64,000 nt of DNA from a bacterium 210917-DFI.7.65. GTDB lineage: Bacteria > Bacillota > Clostridia > Oscillospirales > Oscillospiraceae. The translations under genes and the position numbers were made by a program. The stretch is taken from assembly GCA_020555865.1 (NCBI GenBank), contig JAJCJJ010000003.1:1-64000 (forward strand). The letters are read 5' to 3'. This document shows, in pieces, positions 1 through 8,012 of this stretch. How positions within the stretch are numbered: the stretch's first letter is position 1; each line of letters starts with the position of its first letter. Under the pieces are notes generated by a model, which saw nothing but the letters and a program-made list of their open reading frames with translations, did no database searches and was not told the DNA's origin.

Positions 1-86
1 GCTCTTGTCAAGACTTTTTTTCTTGATCTTTTAACTTTTTCTATGGTCTTCTTCCTTTTTGCTCCCCCTCGCGGGAAAGCTTGCTT

Positions 87-115
87 ATAATATCAAACCT
101 TTCCCTCTTTGTCAA
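87..115 (-). promoter_or_regulatory. Sigma-A promoter facing left
   Basis: On the minus strand there is a consensus -35 TTGACA (110-115), a 17-bp spacer and a -10 TATTAT (87-92). It points out of the window, so it probably drives a gene to the left and makes the first 230 bases a divergent promoter region. Confidence 0.6.
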
Positions 116-158
116 CCCCTTTTTCCCCTTTTTTAGCATATCCCATTTTACTTTCTCT

Positions 159-187
159 TAGACACTTTTCATACTACATGATATAAT
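159..187 (+). promoter_or_regulatory. Sigma-A promoter of the AAA ATPase gene
   Basis: TAGACA (159-164), 17 bp, TATAAT (182-187). The predicted transcript would start near 194, about 37 bases before the ATG at 231, with a good RBS between. Confidence 0.65.
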
Positions 188-230
188 GGTAAAATAAGTA
201 ATACCCCCCTATATATAGGAGTTGATTTGG

Positions 231-2471
231 ATGATTTTACATACGCTTACAGCCACATTTGGCTGTTTGAACAATAGCACGCTGGAGCTGCAGGAAGGTC
301 TGAACCTGATTCAAGCCCCCAACGAATCCGGCAAATCCACTTGGCTGGCGTTTCTCCGTTCCATGCTCTATGGCCTGCCCACCCGTGAGCGGGGCGCTTT
401 GGCCGATAAAAACCGTTATATTCCCTGGAACGGCGCTGCCATGAGCGGCCGTATGGAATTGACTGACGGAGCCCAGGAGCTGGTATTGGTCCGCGACACG
501 GTACACGGCGGCACGCCCATGGGGCGGTTTTACGCCGCATACGCCGGCACCGCCACACAGGTAGAGGGCATGACCGGCCAGAATGCCGGCGAGCGGCTGA
601 CCGGTGTGCCCCGCGCCGTGTTTGAGCGCAGCGCGTTTATCCGGCAGAACGCCTTGTCCATTGATCAGGATGCCGAATTGGAAAAGCGCATCGCCGCGCT
701 GATTTCCTCCGGTGACGAAACGACCTCTTATTTGGAAACAGAAAAGCGCCTGCGTACTGCACTGAACCGGCGCCGGCACAACCAGACCGGGCTGCTGCCC
801 CGCACAGAAGCAGAAATCGCAGCGCTGCGGCAATCTCTGACACAATTGCACACGCTGCAGCAGGAGAGCGATCAGGCCCGTCTGCAGGCCCGCTGCGCCG
901 GTGAGGCAGCCGAAATGGCCGCCCAGAAACTGGCACTGCACGACCGCATGGACGAAATCGAGGCCAAACGTGCGTTCTTTGCCGCCAAAGCAGAACTGAC
1001 CCAAACCGAGAAAGAGGCCGCAGCCCAGAAAGCTCAATTGGAAGCCGATCACATCCCTCCCCCCCAGCAGCTGATGCGCATCAAATTCAACGCCGCCAAC
1101 CTGCTTACCACTCAGGTGTCCATGAACCATGTACAGTCCCAGGCTGAAGAGGCCAAAAAGCAGACCGCCATCGCCCGGGACGCAGTGGACGCAGCCCCTT
1201 TTACTGCGACACCGGAAGAAGCTGCCGCGCAGGTGCGCGCCGTGTCAGAACACTACCGCGCCCTGCAAAAGCACACCGCTCCTTCCCTGCCTCTGACCGC
1301 CGTTCTTACCGCCGCGGCAGCAGCGGCTCTGGCTGGCGCCGCATATGGGCTGGGACAGCCCTATTGGATCACCCTGGCCGCTGCCGCTCTTCCGATCCTC
1401 TGTGGGTTCCTCCGCACCAGAAACCGGCGGCGCGCCCAGGAACTGGCCGACGCGCTGCTTGCTCCCTATGGCGTACAGGCGCCGGAGGATCTTGAGCCGC
1501 TTTTGACGGATTACAATACTATATATAATGTATGGGTGCACCGGCAGGAAAACGAAGCGCAGATCAACGCTTCCTGGCAAACCTTTTATCAAACCTACAA
1601 AAAGCTTTCCGCCGAGATTTTAGAAGAAACCAGTTCTTTCTGCCCCGATCTTGAAAACGTCCACCAGGTGTCTCCGCTTCTGGAGGCCGGACTGCGTCGG
1701 TGGCGTCAGCTGCAAACATTGGAAACCCGGGCCGGGCAGCTCCGGGAACGCTGCAGCGCTTTGCGCAGCCGGTTGCCGGACGAGGCTCCGCTGAGCGCAG
1801 CGGAAGAAGCCCTTCAGCGCCCTGCCGAAAGCCGCGCTGACTTGGAAGCCTTTTTGACGCAAAGCCGTGACCAGCAGCAGGAAGCACGCAGCCGCTGCGA
1901 CCGCTGCGAAGGCGAAATGGCCGCCATTGGGGATCGCCTGGAAGTTGCCGCGCAACTGGAATCACTGGAAGCCGCCCGCAGCCAGGCACAGGAAGAATAC
2001 GATGCTTTGGCCTTGGCCTTGGAGGAGCTTGACCGGGCCAATACCGACCTGCAGACCCGTTTTTCGCCTGTATTGGGCCGCCGGGCCGGCGAGATCTTCC
2101 ACACCCTTACCGGCGGACGCTATCAGCATGTACTCCTGGACCGCACACTGCACCCTGCAGCGGAAGATACAACTGCCATTCCCCGCAGTGCCGCCCTGCT
2201 GAGCCAGGGTGCCGCCGACCAGCTTTATCTGGCCCTGCGTCTGGCCATTTCCGAGCTGGTGCTGCCCGCCGACAAACAGATCCCCTTCATTCTGGACGAT
2301 ACCCTGACCAATTTCGACGAGGCACGCTGCGCCGCAGCATTGGACTTTCTGTGCGCCGAAGCCGCGCGGCGCCAGATTCTGCTCTTCACCTGTCAAAGCC
2401 GCGAAGCTGTCTATTTACAAAATCGAAAAAATGTGCATATAATAACATTGCGCGAAACAGGCTGGCGCTGA
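231..2471 (+). CDS. Rad50/YhaN-like AAA family ATPase
   Basis: A 746-residue protein built like SMC/Rad50/YhaN ATPases. It has an N-terminal Walker A (residues 30-37, PNESGKST), long coiled-coil-rich stretches, a hydrophobic double segment near residues 360-400 as in YhaN, and a C-terminal half with the ABC signature LSQGAADQ followed by Walker B ILDD. Members of this family act on DNA ends or chromosome maintenance, usually next to a SbcD/YhaO-type phosphoesterase. No such partner lies downstream, and any upstream partner is outside the window. The ATG at 231 is preferred over a TTG at 222 because AGGAG at 217-221 sits 9 bases before it but touches the TTG. The exact substrate is unknown. 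Confidence 0.8.
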   Translation: MILHTLTATFGCLNNSTLELQEGLNLIQAPNESGKSTWLAFLRSMLYGLPTRERGALADKNRYIPWNGAAMSGRMELTDGAQELVLVRDTVHGGTPMGRFYAAYAGTATQVEGMTGQNAGERLTGVPRAVFERSAFIRQNALSIDQDAELEKRIAALISSGDETTSYLETEKRLRTALNRRRHNQTGLLPRTEAEIAALRQSLTQLHTLQQESDQARLQARCAGEAAEMAAQKLALHDRMDEIEAKRAFFAAKAELTQTEKEAAAQKAQLEADHIPPPQQLMRIKFNAANLLTTQVSMNHVQSQAEEAKKQTAIARDAVDAAPFTATPEEAAAQVRAVSEHYRALQKHTAPSLPLTAVLTAAAAAALAGAAYGLGQPYWITLAAAALPILCGFLRTRNRRRAQELADALLAPYGVQAPEDLEPLLTDYNTIYNVWVHRQENEAQINASWQTFYQTYKKLSAEILEETSSFCPDLENVHQVSPLLEAGLRRWRQLQTLETRAGQLRERCSALRSRLPDEAPLSAAEEALQRPAESRADLEAFLTQSRDQQQEARSRCDRCEGEMAAIGDRLEVAAQLESLEAARSQAQEEYDALALALEELDRANTDLQTRFSPVLGRRAGEIFHTLTGGRYQHVLLDRTLHPAAEDTTAIPRSAALLSQGAADQLYLALRLAISELVLPADKQIPFILDDTLTNFDEARCAAALDFLCAEAARRQILLFTCQSREAVYLQNRKNVHIITLRETGWR

Positions 2472-2510
2472 ATGGAAACGGGCCACTCTGCGCCGGCCAG
2501 GATGAAGTGA

Positions 2511-2530
2511 CGCCGCCCCCTTTGGCGGCG
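2511..2530 (+). other. Hairpin just upstream of the mrp RBS
   Basis: CGCCGCC (2511-2517) pairs with GGCGGCG (2524-2530). The stem ends one base before the AAGGAGG of the next gene, so folding could limit ribosome access or stabilise the mRNA 5' end. There is no U-tract, so it is not a terminator. Confidence 0.4.
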
Positions 2531-2547
2531 CAAGGAGGTTTTTTACT

Positions 2548-3390
2548 ATGAGCGAATGCAATCACGACTGCGGCAGCTGCGGCGAAAGCTGCTCCGAACG
2601 TACCCCTGGCAGCATGCTGGCCAAGCTGCACGAAGGCAGCACCGTAAAGAAAGTGATCGGCGTGGTGTCCGGCAAGGGCGGCGTGGGCAAATCCATGGTC
2701 ACGTCCCAGCTGGCCGTCACCATGCAGCGCCGCGGATACCGCACCGCCGTACTGGACGCCGATATCACCGGCCCCTCCATTCCCAAGGCCTTTGGCTTGA
2801 CGGAAAAGGCCGGCGGCACGGAAAGCGCCTTGTTCCCCGTGGAAACGAAAACCGGAATCCAGGTCATGTCCATCAATCTGCTGCTGGAAAACGACACGGA
2901 TCCGGTGCTCTGGCGCGGTCCTATCATCGGCAGCGTCGTCACCCAGTTCTGGACCGATGTTCTGTGGGACAACGTGGACTACATGTTCGTGGACATGCCC
3001 CCCGGCACCGGCGACGTGGCCCTGAGCACCTTCCAGTCCCTGCCGGTGGACGGCATCGTCATCGTTGCCTCGCCCCAGGAGCTGGTGGGCATGGTAGTGG
3101 AAAAGGCCGTGCGTATGGCAGAAATGATGGATGTACCCATTCTCGGCATCGTGGAAAACATGAGCTATATTGTCTGCCCCGACTGCGGCAAAAAGATTGC
3201 CCTGTTCGGCGAGAGCCGCAGCGAGGAAGCCGCCGCCCGCCACGGGCTGGACCTGCTGGCAGAAATGCCCATCGATCCCAAGCTCGCTTCCCTGGTAGAC
3301 GCCGGCAAAATTGAGGACTTTGAGGGCGACTGGATGTCCGGCGTGGCCGACGCTGTGGAAAAGCTGCCCAATAAAGTTTTTGAGCAGTAA
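2548..3390 (+). CDS. mrp: Mrp/NBP35-family iron-sulfur carrier ATPase
   Basis: A 280-residue P-loop protein of the Mrp/ApbC/NBP35 group, which binds and transfers Fe-S clusters to apoproteins in the cytosol. A deviant Walker A GKGGVGKS lies at residues 42-49, DADITGPS follows, and DMPPGTGD is the family's switch motif. A Cys-rich N-terminus (CNHDCGSCGESC, residues 4-15) resembles the N-terminal ferredoxin-like motif of NBP35 proteins, and CPDCGKK near residue 208 is the CxxC that bridges a cluster in the dimer. The start has an AAGGAGG RBS. It reads in the same direction as the ATPase gene upstream and ends at a strong terminator. Confidence 0.92.
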   Translation: MSECNHDCGSCGESCSERTPGSMLAKLHEGSTVKKVIGVVSGKGGVGKSMVTSQLAVTMQRRGYRTAVLDADITGPSIPKAFGLTEKAGGTESALFPVETKTGIQVMSINLLLENDTDPVLWRGPIIGSVVTQFWTDVLWDNVDYMFVDMPPGTGDVALSTFQSLPVDGIVIVASPQELVGMVVEKAVRMAEMMDVPILGIVENMSYIVCPDCGKKIALFGESRSEEAAARHGLDLLAEMPIDPKLASLVDAGKIEDFEGDWMSGVADAVEKLPNKVFEQ

Positions 3391-3397
3391 ACTGCAC

Positions 3398-3439
3398 AAA
3401 AAGCTGTGTGTTCCCACGACAGGAGCACACAGCTTTTTT
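3398..3439. terminator. Bidirectional terminator between mrp and the membrane protein gene
   Basis: A perfect stem (3398-3410 with 3426-3438) with T runs on the + strand and A runs on the left arm, so it works for both convergent genes. Confidence 0.8.
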
Positions 3440-3848
3440 AATGGCAGTTTTCGCGATAGCTTCTCCATGCAGCCACAACCGCACATGCGCCGCCGATGAC
3501 GATGCACAAAAGCGCCGGCGCACCCTGCGCCCAACGCAGGGCCGATGGATACCCAATGCCCGCAACATCCGTCGTCGCCAGCGAGGACAGGAACGCCTCC
3601 ATCTCTGCCTGGGACGAAAACACATGTTGCCTCTGGTCGGTCAATACAACGACATAGTGCGAGATATCCGCCGGGGACAGCAATAGCAAAGCGCAGCAGA
3701 GCGCAAGGGACACCGCGCAAAAAACAAGCACAGCCCATCCCAACTTCCCATGCCGCCGACAAATCGCCTTCTGCAGTTTCACCGCAAGCCAGATGAGAAG
3801 CAGCTCCAGCAGAAGCAGCGCAAAAATAAATTCGACCGTCTCGTTCAT
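3438..3848 (-). CDS. Small three-helix membrane protein of unknown function
   Basis: A 136-residue protein. The hydrophobic segments lie at about residues 7-26, 36-58 and 108-127, and the loop between helices 2 and 3 (about 50 residues) is polar and has no motif I recognise. No enzyme family is evident. A good sigma-A promoter lies upstream on the same strand (3904-3932), and the gene shares a terminator with mrp, which it converges on. The RBS before the ATG is weak, so the start is less certain. Confidence 0.55.
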   Translation of the reverse strand: MNETVEFIFALLLLELLLIWLAVKLQKAICRRHGKLGWAVLVFCAVSLALCCALLLLSPADISHYVVVLTDQRQHVFSSQAEMEAFLSSLATTDVAGIGYPSALRWAQGAPALLCIVIGGACAVVAAWRSYRENCH

Positions 3849-3903
3849 AGAAAATCATCGCACAGTCAAGCGTTCGCATATATTCGCATAGATGCTTCTT
3901 TGT

Positions 3904-3932
3904 ATATTAGTTCTTATCGCAGCCGAATGCAA
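3904..3932 (-). promoter_or_regulatory. Promoter of the small membrane protein gene
   Basis: On the minus strand: TTGCAT (3927-3932), 17 bp, TAATAT (3904-3909), about 55 bases before the ATG at 3848. Confidence 0.45.
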
Positions 3933-4008
3933 TCGATCCTTCCTTGGTACTTCCATTCTTGTAACTATTTACAATTCACATCTCTTCCCTTTGTACGCTC
4001 TCCCCATA

Positions 4009-4040
4009 AAATTTGCCCGCACTCCGGAAAAGAGCGCGGG
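4009..4040 (-). terminator. Terminator of the HTH/SOR-like regulator
   Basis: A 9-bp stem (4016-4024 with 4032-4040, one G-T pair), followed on the minus strand by an AAATTTTA stretch, right after the stop codon of the regulator. Confidence 0.5.
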
Positions 4041-4049
4041 TGTTGTTCT

Positions 4050-4664
4050 TTATGCAGATCCTCCTCTCTGCCGCCGCGGCAGCTTCTGACAAAACAACCC
4101 GTGACGGTTGCAATACCAGTACAGCATTCCGCCGCCTCTGGCGGCAAAGCGAGCCTGAGCGCCGCCCTCTGGATAAAGCTTGACCAGTTCAAAACGGTCT
4201 GACCCGGCGCAGGCAAAAAAGGAAATAAAATGCTCCTTTGTCATGGGATGCTCCAGCGTGACATAAAATTCATCCTCCACCAGCTCGCAGTGCAGAGCGT
4301 GCGCATCATCCGCCTCTTCCGCCTCCAGCGGCGGCAGCTCAACGCCGCAGCAGGAAAGATGCGCCGCCCCCGCAGCATGGATCACATTGCCGCACACCGG
4401 GCAAACATACAACACGGTGCGCAGCAGATTTCCCGCCCGGTTGGCGTTGATCACCTCTTCACCGGAGAGCAGCTCCGGTACGGAAACCTGCAGCGCCCGG
4501 GCCAGTGGCTCCAATAGCGTGATGTCCGGCAGGCCCCGGGCTGTCTCCCATTTGGAAACTGTTTTATCACTGACAGACAGCGCAGCAGCCAACTGAGCCT
4601 GCGTCAGCTTTCGTTTCTCCCGCAGCCGGCGGATGGCGCTCCCCGTAACATAATGATTCGGCAT
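4050..4664 (-). CDS. HTH (XRE) regulator fused to a desulfoferrodoxin/superoxide-reductase-like domain
   Basis: A 204-residue protein. Residues 8-66 form a Cro/CI-type helix-turn-helix (SVSDKTVSKWETARGLPD). The rest looks like desulfoferrodoxin. C88, C91, C105 and C106 match the CxxC...CC rubredoxin-like iron site (CPVCGNV, CCG). H125, the HPMTKEH block (H139 and H145) and YCNRHG (C185 and H188) match the four-His/one-Cys iron site of superoxide reductase. The ligands of both centres therefore appear intact. Inference: a redox or superoxide-sensing transcription factor, or an HTH protein that kept SOR activity. The RBS AAAGGAGG is good. It is transcribed alone and no obvious target lies beside it. 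Confidence 0.8.
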   Translation of the reverse strand: MPNHYVTGSAIRRLREKRKLTQAQLAAALSVSDKTVSKWETARGLPDITLLEPLARALQVSVPELLSGEEVINANRAGNLLRTVLYVCPVCGNVIHAAGAAHLSCCGVELPPLEAEEADDAHALHCELVEDEFYVTLEHPMTKEHFISFFACAGSDRFELVKLYPEGGAQARFAARGGGMLYWYCNRHGLFCQKLPRRQRGGSA

Positions 4665-4735
4665 TTTCGCGTGCCTCCTTTCCCATTCAGCATAGCATCC
4701 GCCCGCGCTTTACGCAACCTGCGCAGCGTAGAGTA

Positions 4736-4767
4736 CGGCCCGGGCCATCGGACCCGGGCCGTTTTTT
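4736..4767. terminator. GC-rich hairpin with T run on the + strand
   Basis: A 9-bp stem (4736-4744 with 4753-4761) followed by TTTTTT on the + strand. Both neighbouring genes are on the minus strand, where no U-tract follows, so its role is unclear. By position it could still mark the 3' end of the GNAT gene. Confidence 0.4.
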
Positions 4768-4775
4768 CCGTCTTT

Positions 4776-5258
4776 TCAGAACGTCCTGCGCATCTGGTGC
4801 CACACGACACCACCGTGGACAGACTGGGATACCCCCTCATCCGCAAAACCAAACTTCGCATAATAGGGCACCAGTTTTTCCTTACAGGTGAGCACCACGC
4901 CACGCCGTCCCTGTTCCTGCGCTGCCGCGCACAGCGCCTCAATCAGCCGCCCGGCACAGCCCCGGTGCCGATACTCCGGCAAAGTGTTCAGTCCGAAGAT
5001 CATCTGCCAGGCTCCCTGCGCATCGTGCAGCGATGCATCGGCATACATTTCATCCCGCAGATCCTGTTCATCTGTGGTCATCCCGTCGATAAAAGCCACC
5101 GGACGCGCGCCGTCCCACAGCACATAAAAATGGTTCGCATACACTTTGAGCCGCGCGGCGATCTCTTCCGCCGCAGCCGCCTCCGCCGCGGGAAAGCAGG
5201 CTGCCTCAATCTCCGCCAGAGCCGCCGCATCCGATGCGCGCCCCCTTCGAAGCTCCAT
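4776..5258 (-). CDS. GNAT family N-acetyltransferase
   Basis: A 160-residue GCN5-type acetyltransferase. The acetyl-CoA-binding core is visible as LNTLPEYRHRGCAGRLIEAL (motif A, R/Q-x-x-G-x-G/A type), and the C-terminal YYAKFGF is the typical beta-bulge segment. The family moves an acetyl group from acetyl-CoA to an amine, and the substrate here cannot be told. The ATG at 5258 is chosen because the acetyltransferase domain starts there (MELRRGRASD) and a purine-rich AAGGAAAGGAAG lies upstream. The extra upstream codons in frame are Cys-rich and unlike the family. Confidence 0.8.
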   Translation of the reverse strand: MELRRGRASDAAALAEIEAACFPAAEAAAAEEIAARLKVYANHFYVLWDGARPVAFIDGMTTDEQDLRDEMYADASLHDAQGAWQMIFGLNTLPEYRHRGCAGRLIEALCAAAQEQGRRGVVLTCKEKLVPYYAKFGFADEGVSQSVHGGVVWHQMRRTF

Positions 5259-5351
5259 CTCAAAACCGCTTCCTTTCCTTTGTTCTGCGGTCTTCAGTAT
5301 AGCGCGGCAGCAGCAGCCGTGCAAGCAAAACCTTCCGCCTCCGTCCGCACA

Positions 5352-5386
5352 GGACAAAAAGGGGCGCGACGCGCCCCTTTTTGTCC
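5352..5386. terminator. Terminator downstream of the YfcC transporter gene
   Basis: A 16-bp perfect stem (5352-5367 with 5371-5386) with A/T-rich outer parts that give T runs on both strands. It closes the arginine deiminase operon on the minus strand. Confidence 0.8.
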
Positions 5387-5400
5387 AATCCGCTTTCTGC

Positions 5401-6792
5401 TCATGCCAGTATGGCTCCAACCACCAGAAACACCAGTGTCATCACGAAAAAAATCGCCAGAAGCTTCCAGATATACCGCAGCCACCGATCATAGGGTATG
5501 CGGCCGAACACCAGCGCGCCCATGACCACCGCCGAAGTGGGCGTGACCAGATTGACCAGCCCAGAAGCCGACTGAAAGGCCGTAATTACCAGTTCGCTGT
5601 TGACTCCGGCAAACTGCCCCAACGGCGCCATAATGGGGATGGACAGCGTCGCCAAGCCTGAAGAGGAAGGAATTAAAATCGACAGCGGAAGATAGAGCAG
5701 ATACGTCAGCACAATGAACAGCACGCTGCCTGTCCCCGTCAGCAGACGCTCTCCCCAAGAGAGTACTGTGTCGGTAATCAGTCCCTGATTCATCAGCGTG
5801 GTGATACCCCGGCTCAGACCGATAATAAATGCAACACTTAACAGATCTGCCGCACCCAGCGTAAAGCGCTCCGCCACTTTGGCCTCGCCCATGCCGTACA
5901 CCAGTCCAATCAGCAGCCCGCCGGCCAGAAACAGCGCGCCCAGTTCCGGGAACCACCATCCCAGCGTTGGCAGCACCGTAATACCCACGTCTTCAAAGGG
6001 GATCACACTGTAAACCATAATGAGGAACACCGCCGCGAACAGCGCCAGCACCAGCTTCTGCCGCCCCGTCAGCGGTTCGGCTTCGTCCATGTTGGGAATT
6101 TCCTGCGCCGGCCAGCGGTTATGCGCCATCACAGATTTTTCCGGATCGGCTTTGATTCTGGCCGCATAGCGCATGACAAAGAAAATCGCCACCGCCTCGT
6201 AGGCGATCAGCATTACCACACGCAGCACAAGGCCCTGCCCCAGGGATACCCCTGCAAAGCCCGAAGCGATACCCGTGGCAAAGGGGTTCACCGTGGAACA
6301 CAGCACACCCGCGCCCGCACCCAAAAGCACCACCGAAATGCTAACCGCCGCGTCATAGCCCGCCGCCAGAAACACCGGCAGCAAAATGGGATAAAACGCC
6401 ATTGTCTCTTCCCACATGCCGAACGTGGTGCCGCCAATGCCAAACAGAATCATTAAAATTGGGATCATCCATTTCTCCCGGCCACGCATTTTGCGCACCA
6501 CCGCCGCCACACCATTGTTAATGGCGCCGGTTTCCATCACAACGCCCAGGAAACCACCCACCATTAAAATGAACAGCTCCACATCCACCGCATCGAAAAA
6601 GCCCTGCAGCGGCGCCAGAAGGATCGCACCAATTCCCTGGGGATTTGCCTCCACTGTATGATAGCTGCCCGCGATGGGAAGTCCGTCCACATAATCGTAC
6701 TGCCCTGCAGGAATGATCCAGGTGGCAATGGCCACCGCTACAATCAGGCCCGTCAGAATGGCATACGCCGTGGGCATCTTAAACTGCTTCAA
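5401..6792 (-). CDS. YfcC-family transporter, likely arginine/ornithine exchange
   Basis: A 463-residue integral membrane protein with about 12 hydrophobic segments, of the YfcC/DcuC-like (C4-dicarboxylate anaerobic) superfamily. Recognisable features are GGFLGVVMETGAI, the GTTFGMWEETM segment and SILIPSSSGLATLS in the second half. It is the last gene of a minus-strand set after arcA and ornithine carbamoyltransferase, 74 bases downstream of the latter. YfcC proteins in this position are often proposed to swap arginine for ornithine, standing in for ArcD. The context supports that role, but the sequence alone does not prove the substrate. Confidence 0.8.
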   Translation of the reverse strand: MKQFKMPTAYAILTGLIVAVAIATWIIPAGQYDYVDGLPIAGSYHTVEANPQGIGAILLAPLQGFFDAVDVELFILMVGGFLGVVMETGAINNGVAAVVRKMRGREKWMIPILMILFGIGGTTFGMWEETMAFYPILLPVFLAAGYDAAVSISVVLLGAGAGVLCSTVNPFATGIASGFAGVSLGQGLVLRVVMLIAYEAVAIFFVMRYAARIKADPEKSVMAHNRWPAQEIPNMDEAEPLTGRQKLVLALFAAVFLIMVYSVIPFEDVGITVLPTLGWWFPELGALFLAGGLLIGLVYGMGEAKVAERFTLGAADLLSVAFIIGLSRGITTLMNQGLITDTVLSWGERLLTGTGSVLFIVLTYLLYLPLSILIPSSSGLATLSIPIMAPLGQFAGVNSELVITAFQSASGLVNLVTPTSAVVMGALVFGRIPYDRWLRYIWKLLAIFFVMTLVFLVVGAILA

Positions 6793-6866
6793 AATGATTC
6801 ACCTCATTTTCTCGCCCCGCAGGGCACAGGGACCGATGCCCCTTGAAAAACGGGACACGCGCCTGT

Positions 6867-7859
6867 TCAGGCCCCCAGCGTCGCCACCAGGACGGCTTTG
6901 ATCGAGTGCATCCGGTTTTCTGCTTCGTCAAATACCACGCTGTGGGGGCCGCGGAACACCTCGTCGGTCACTTCCCGGATATCCACGCCTTTCTCTTCCC
7001 ACTCCTTGGCCAGTTTGGTGTTCAAGTCGTGGAACGACGGCAGGCAGTGCATAAAGAGCACGTTTTTGTTGCCTGTTTTCTCCAGCATTTCCTCAGTCAC
7101 ACGATAGGGAGAGAGCAGCTTGGCCCGCTCAGGAATCAGATCTTCCTCGCCCATCGAGGCCCAGATATCACAGTAAATCACATCCGCCCCGGCCAGGCAC
7201 CGTTCGTCGTGGCTGATTTCAATGGTCGCTCCGGTGCGCCGGGCCACATCCTGCACCTGAGCCAGCACCGTCTTGTCCACTTCCAGGGACGCCGGGCCAT
7301 AACCCACAAAGTGCATGCCCATTTTCGCGCAGCCGTACATCCAGGCATAGCACATGTTATTGCGGATATCGCCGGGGAACACCACTTTCACCTCCCGCAG
7401 GGGCTTTGCGCAGTGTTCCTCGATGGTCATCATATCCGCCAGGATCTGGGTAGGGTGGTCCACATCGGTCAGGCCGTTGAAGACCGGGACACCAGAATGC
7501 TTCGCCAGCAGCTCCACATTCTCCTGGGCATAGCCGCGGTACTCGATGCCATCGAAAAAACGGCCCAGTACCTTCGCGCTGTCCTCCAGGGATTCTTTTT
7601 TCCCCATCTGAGAGGAATTGGCGTCCAGATACGTTACGTTGCCGCCCTCCTGGGTCATCGCCACCTCAAAGGCGCAGCGGGTGCGGGTGCTGGTCTTTTC
7701 AAACAGCAGCACGATATGCTTGCCCTTGAGTGTGTTCCCACACACGCCCGCCCGGCGCTTGGCCTTCAAGTCGTGGCCCAAGTCCAGCATATAGCGGATT
7801 TCCTCCGGGGTAAAATCCATCAGCGTTAAAAAACTTCTGCCTTTCAAATTCACTGCCAT
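6867..7859 (-). CDS. argF: Ornithine carbamoyltransferase (catabolic context)
   Basis: A 330-residue cytosolic enzyme that interconverts citrulline plus phosphate with ornithine plus carbamoyl phosphate. The carbamoyl-phosphate loop STRTR (residues 56-60), HPTQ (near residue 136) and the ornithine-binding HCLPSFHD near residue 272 are present, and the length is typical. It lies between arcA and a YfcC transporter, so in this organism it probably runs in the catabolic (arcB) direction. It could also serve arginine synthesis, and the sequence does not separate the two. The RBS AAAGGAGAAG is good. Confidence 0.93.
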   Translation of the reverse strand: MAVNLKGRSFLTLMDFTPEEIRYMLDLGHDLKAKRRAGVCGNTLKGKHIVLLFEKTSTRTRCAFEVAMTQEGGNVTYLDANSSQMGKKESLEDSAKVLGRFFDGIEYRGYAQENVELLAKHSGVPVFNGLTDVDHPTQILADMMTIEEHCAKPLREVKVVFPGDIRNNMCYAWMYGCAKMGMHFVGYGPASLEVDKTVLAQVQDVARRTGATIEISHDERCLAGADVIYCDIWASMGEEDLIPERAKLLSPYRVTEEMLEKTGNKNVLFMHCLPSFHDLNTKLAKEWEEKGVDIREVTDEVFRGPHSVVFDEAENRMHSIKAVLVATLGA

Positions 7860-8012
7860 GATTGTTCTTCTCCTTTTTGTTGTTTTGTTGTTTCCAACAC
7901 AGATTCCCTTCGCTTTCAGCTACCAATGCGGCGAACGTGCTGCAGCCTGTACGCAGCGCACACAGCCAGCGCCCCGCAAACCCGGCGCAGCGGAAAAAGA
8001 AGCCGCGTTTTT

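Noticed and set aside
4736..4767. A hidden + strand small RNA ending at the hairpin
   Set aside because: A terminator shape exists, but I found no promoter or conserved RNA shape upstream on the + strand. It is recorded only as a hairpin.
5259..5420. N-terminal extension of the GNAT gene
   Set aside because: It is Cys/Arg-rich, includes the operon terminator at 5352-5386 and has no family similarity. The RBS and domain start favour 5258.
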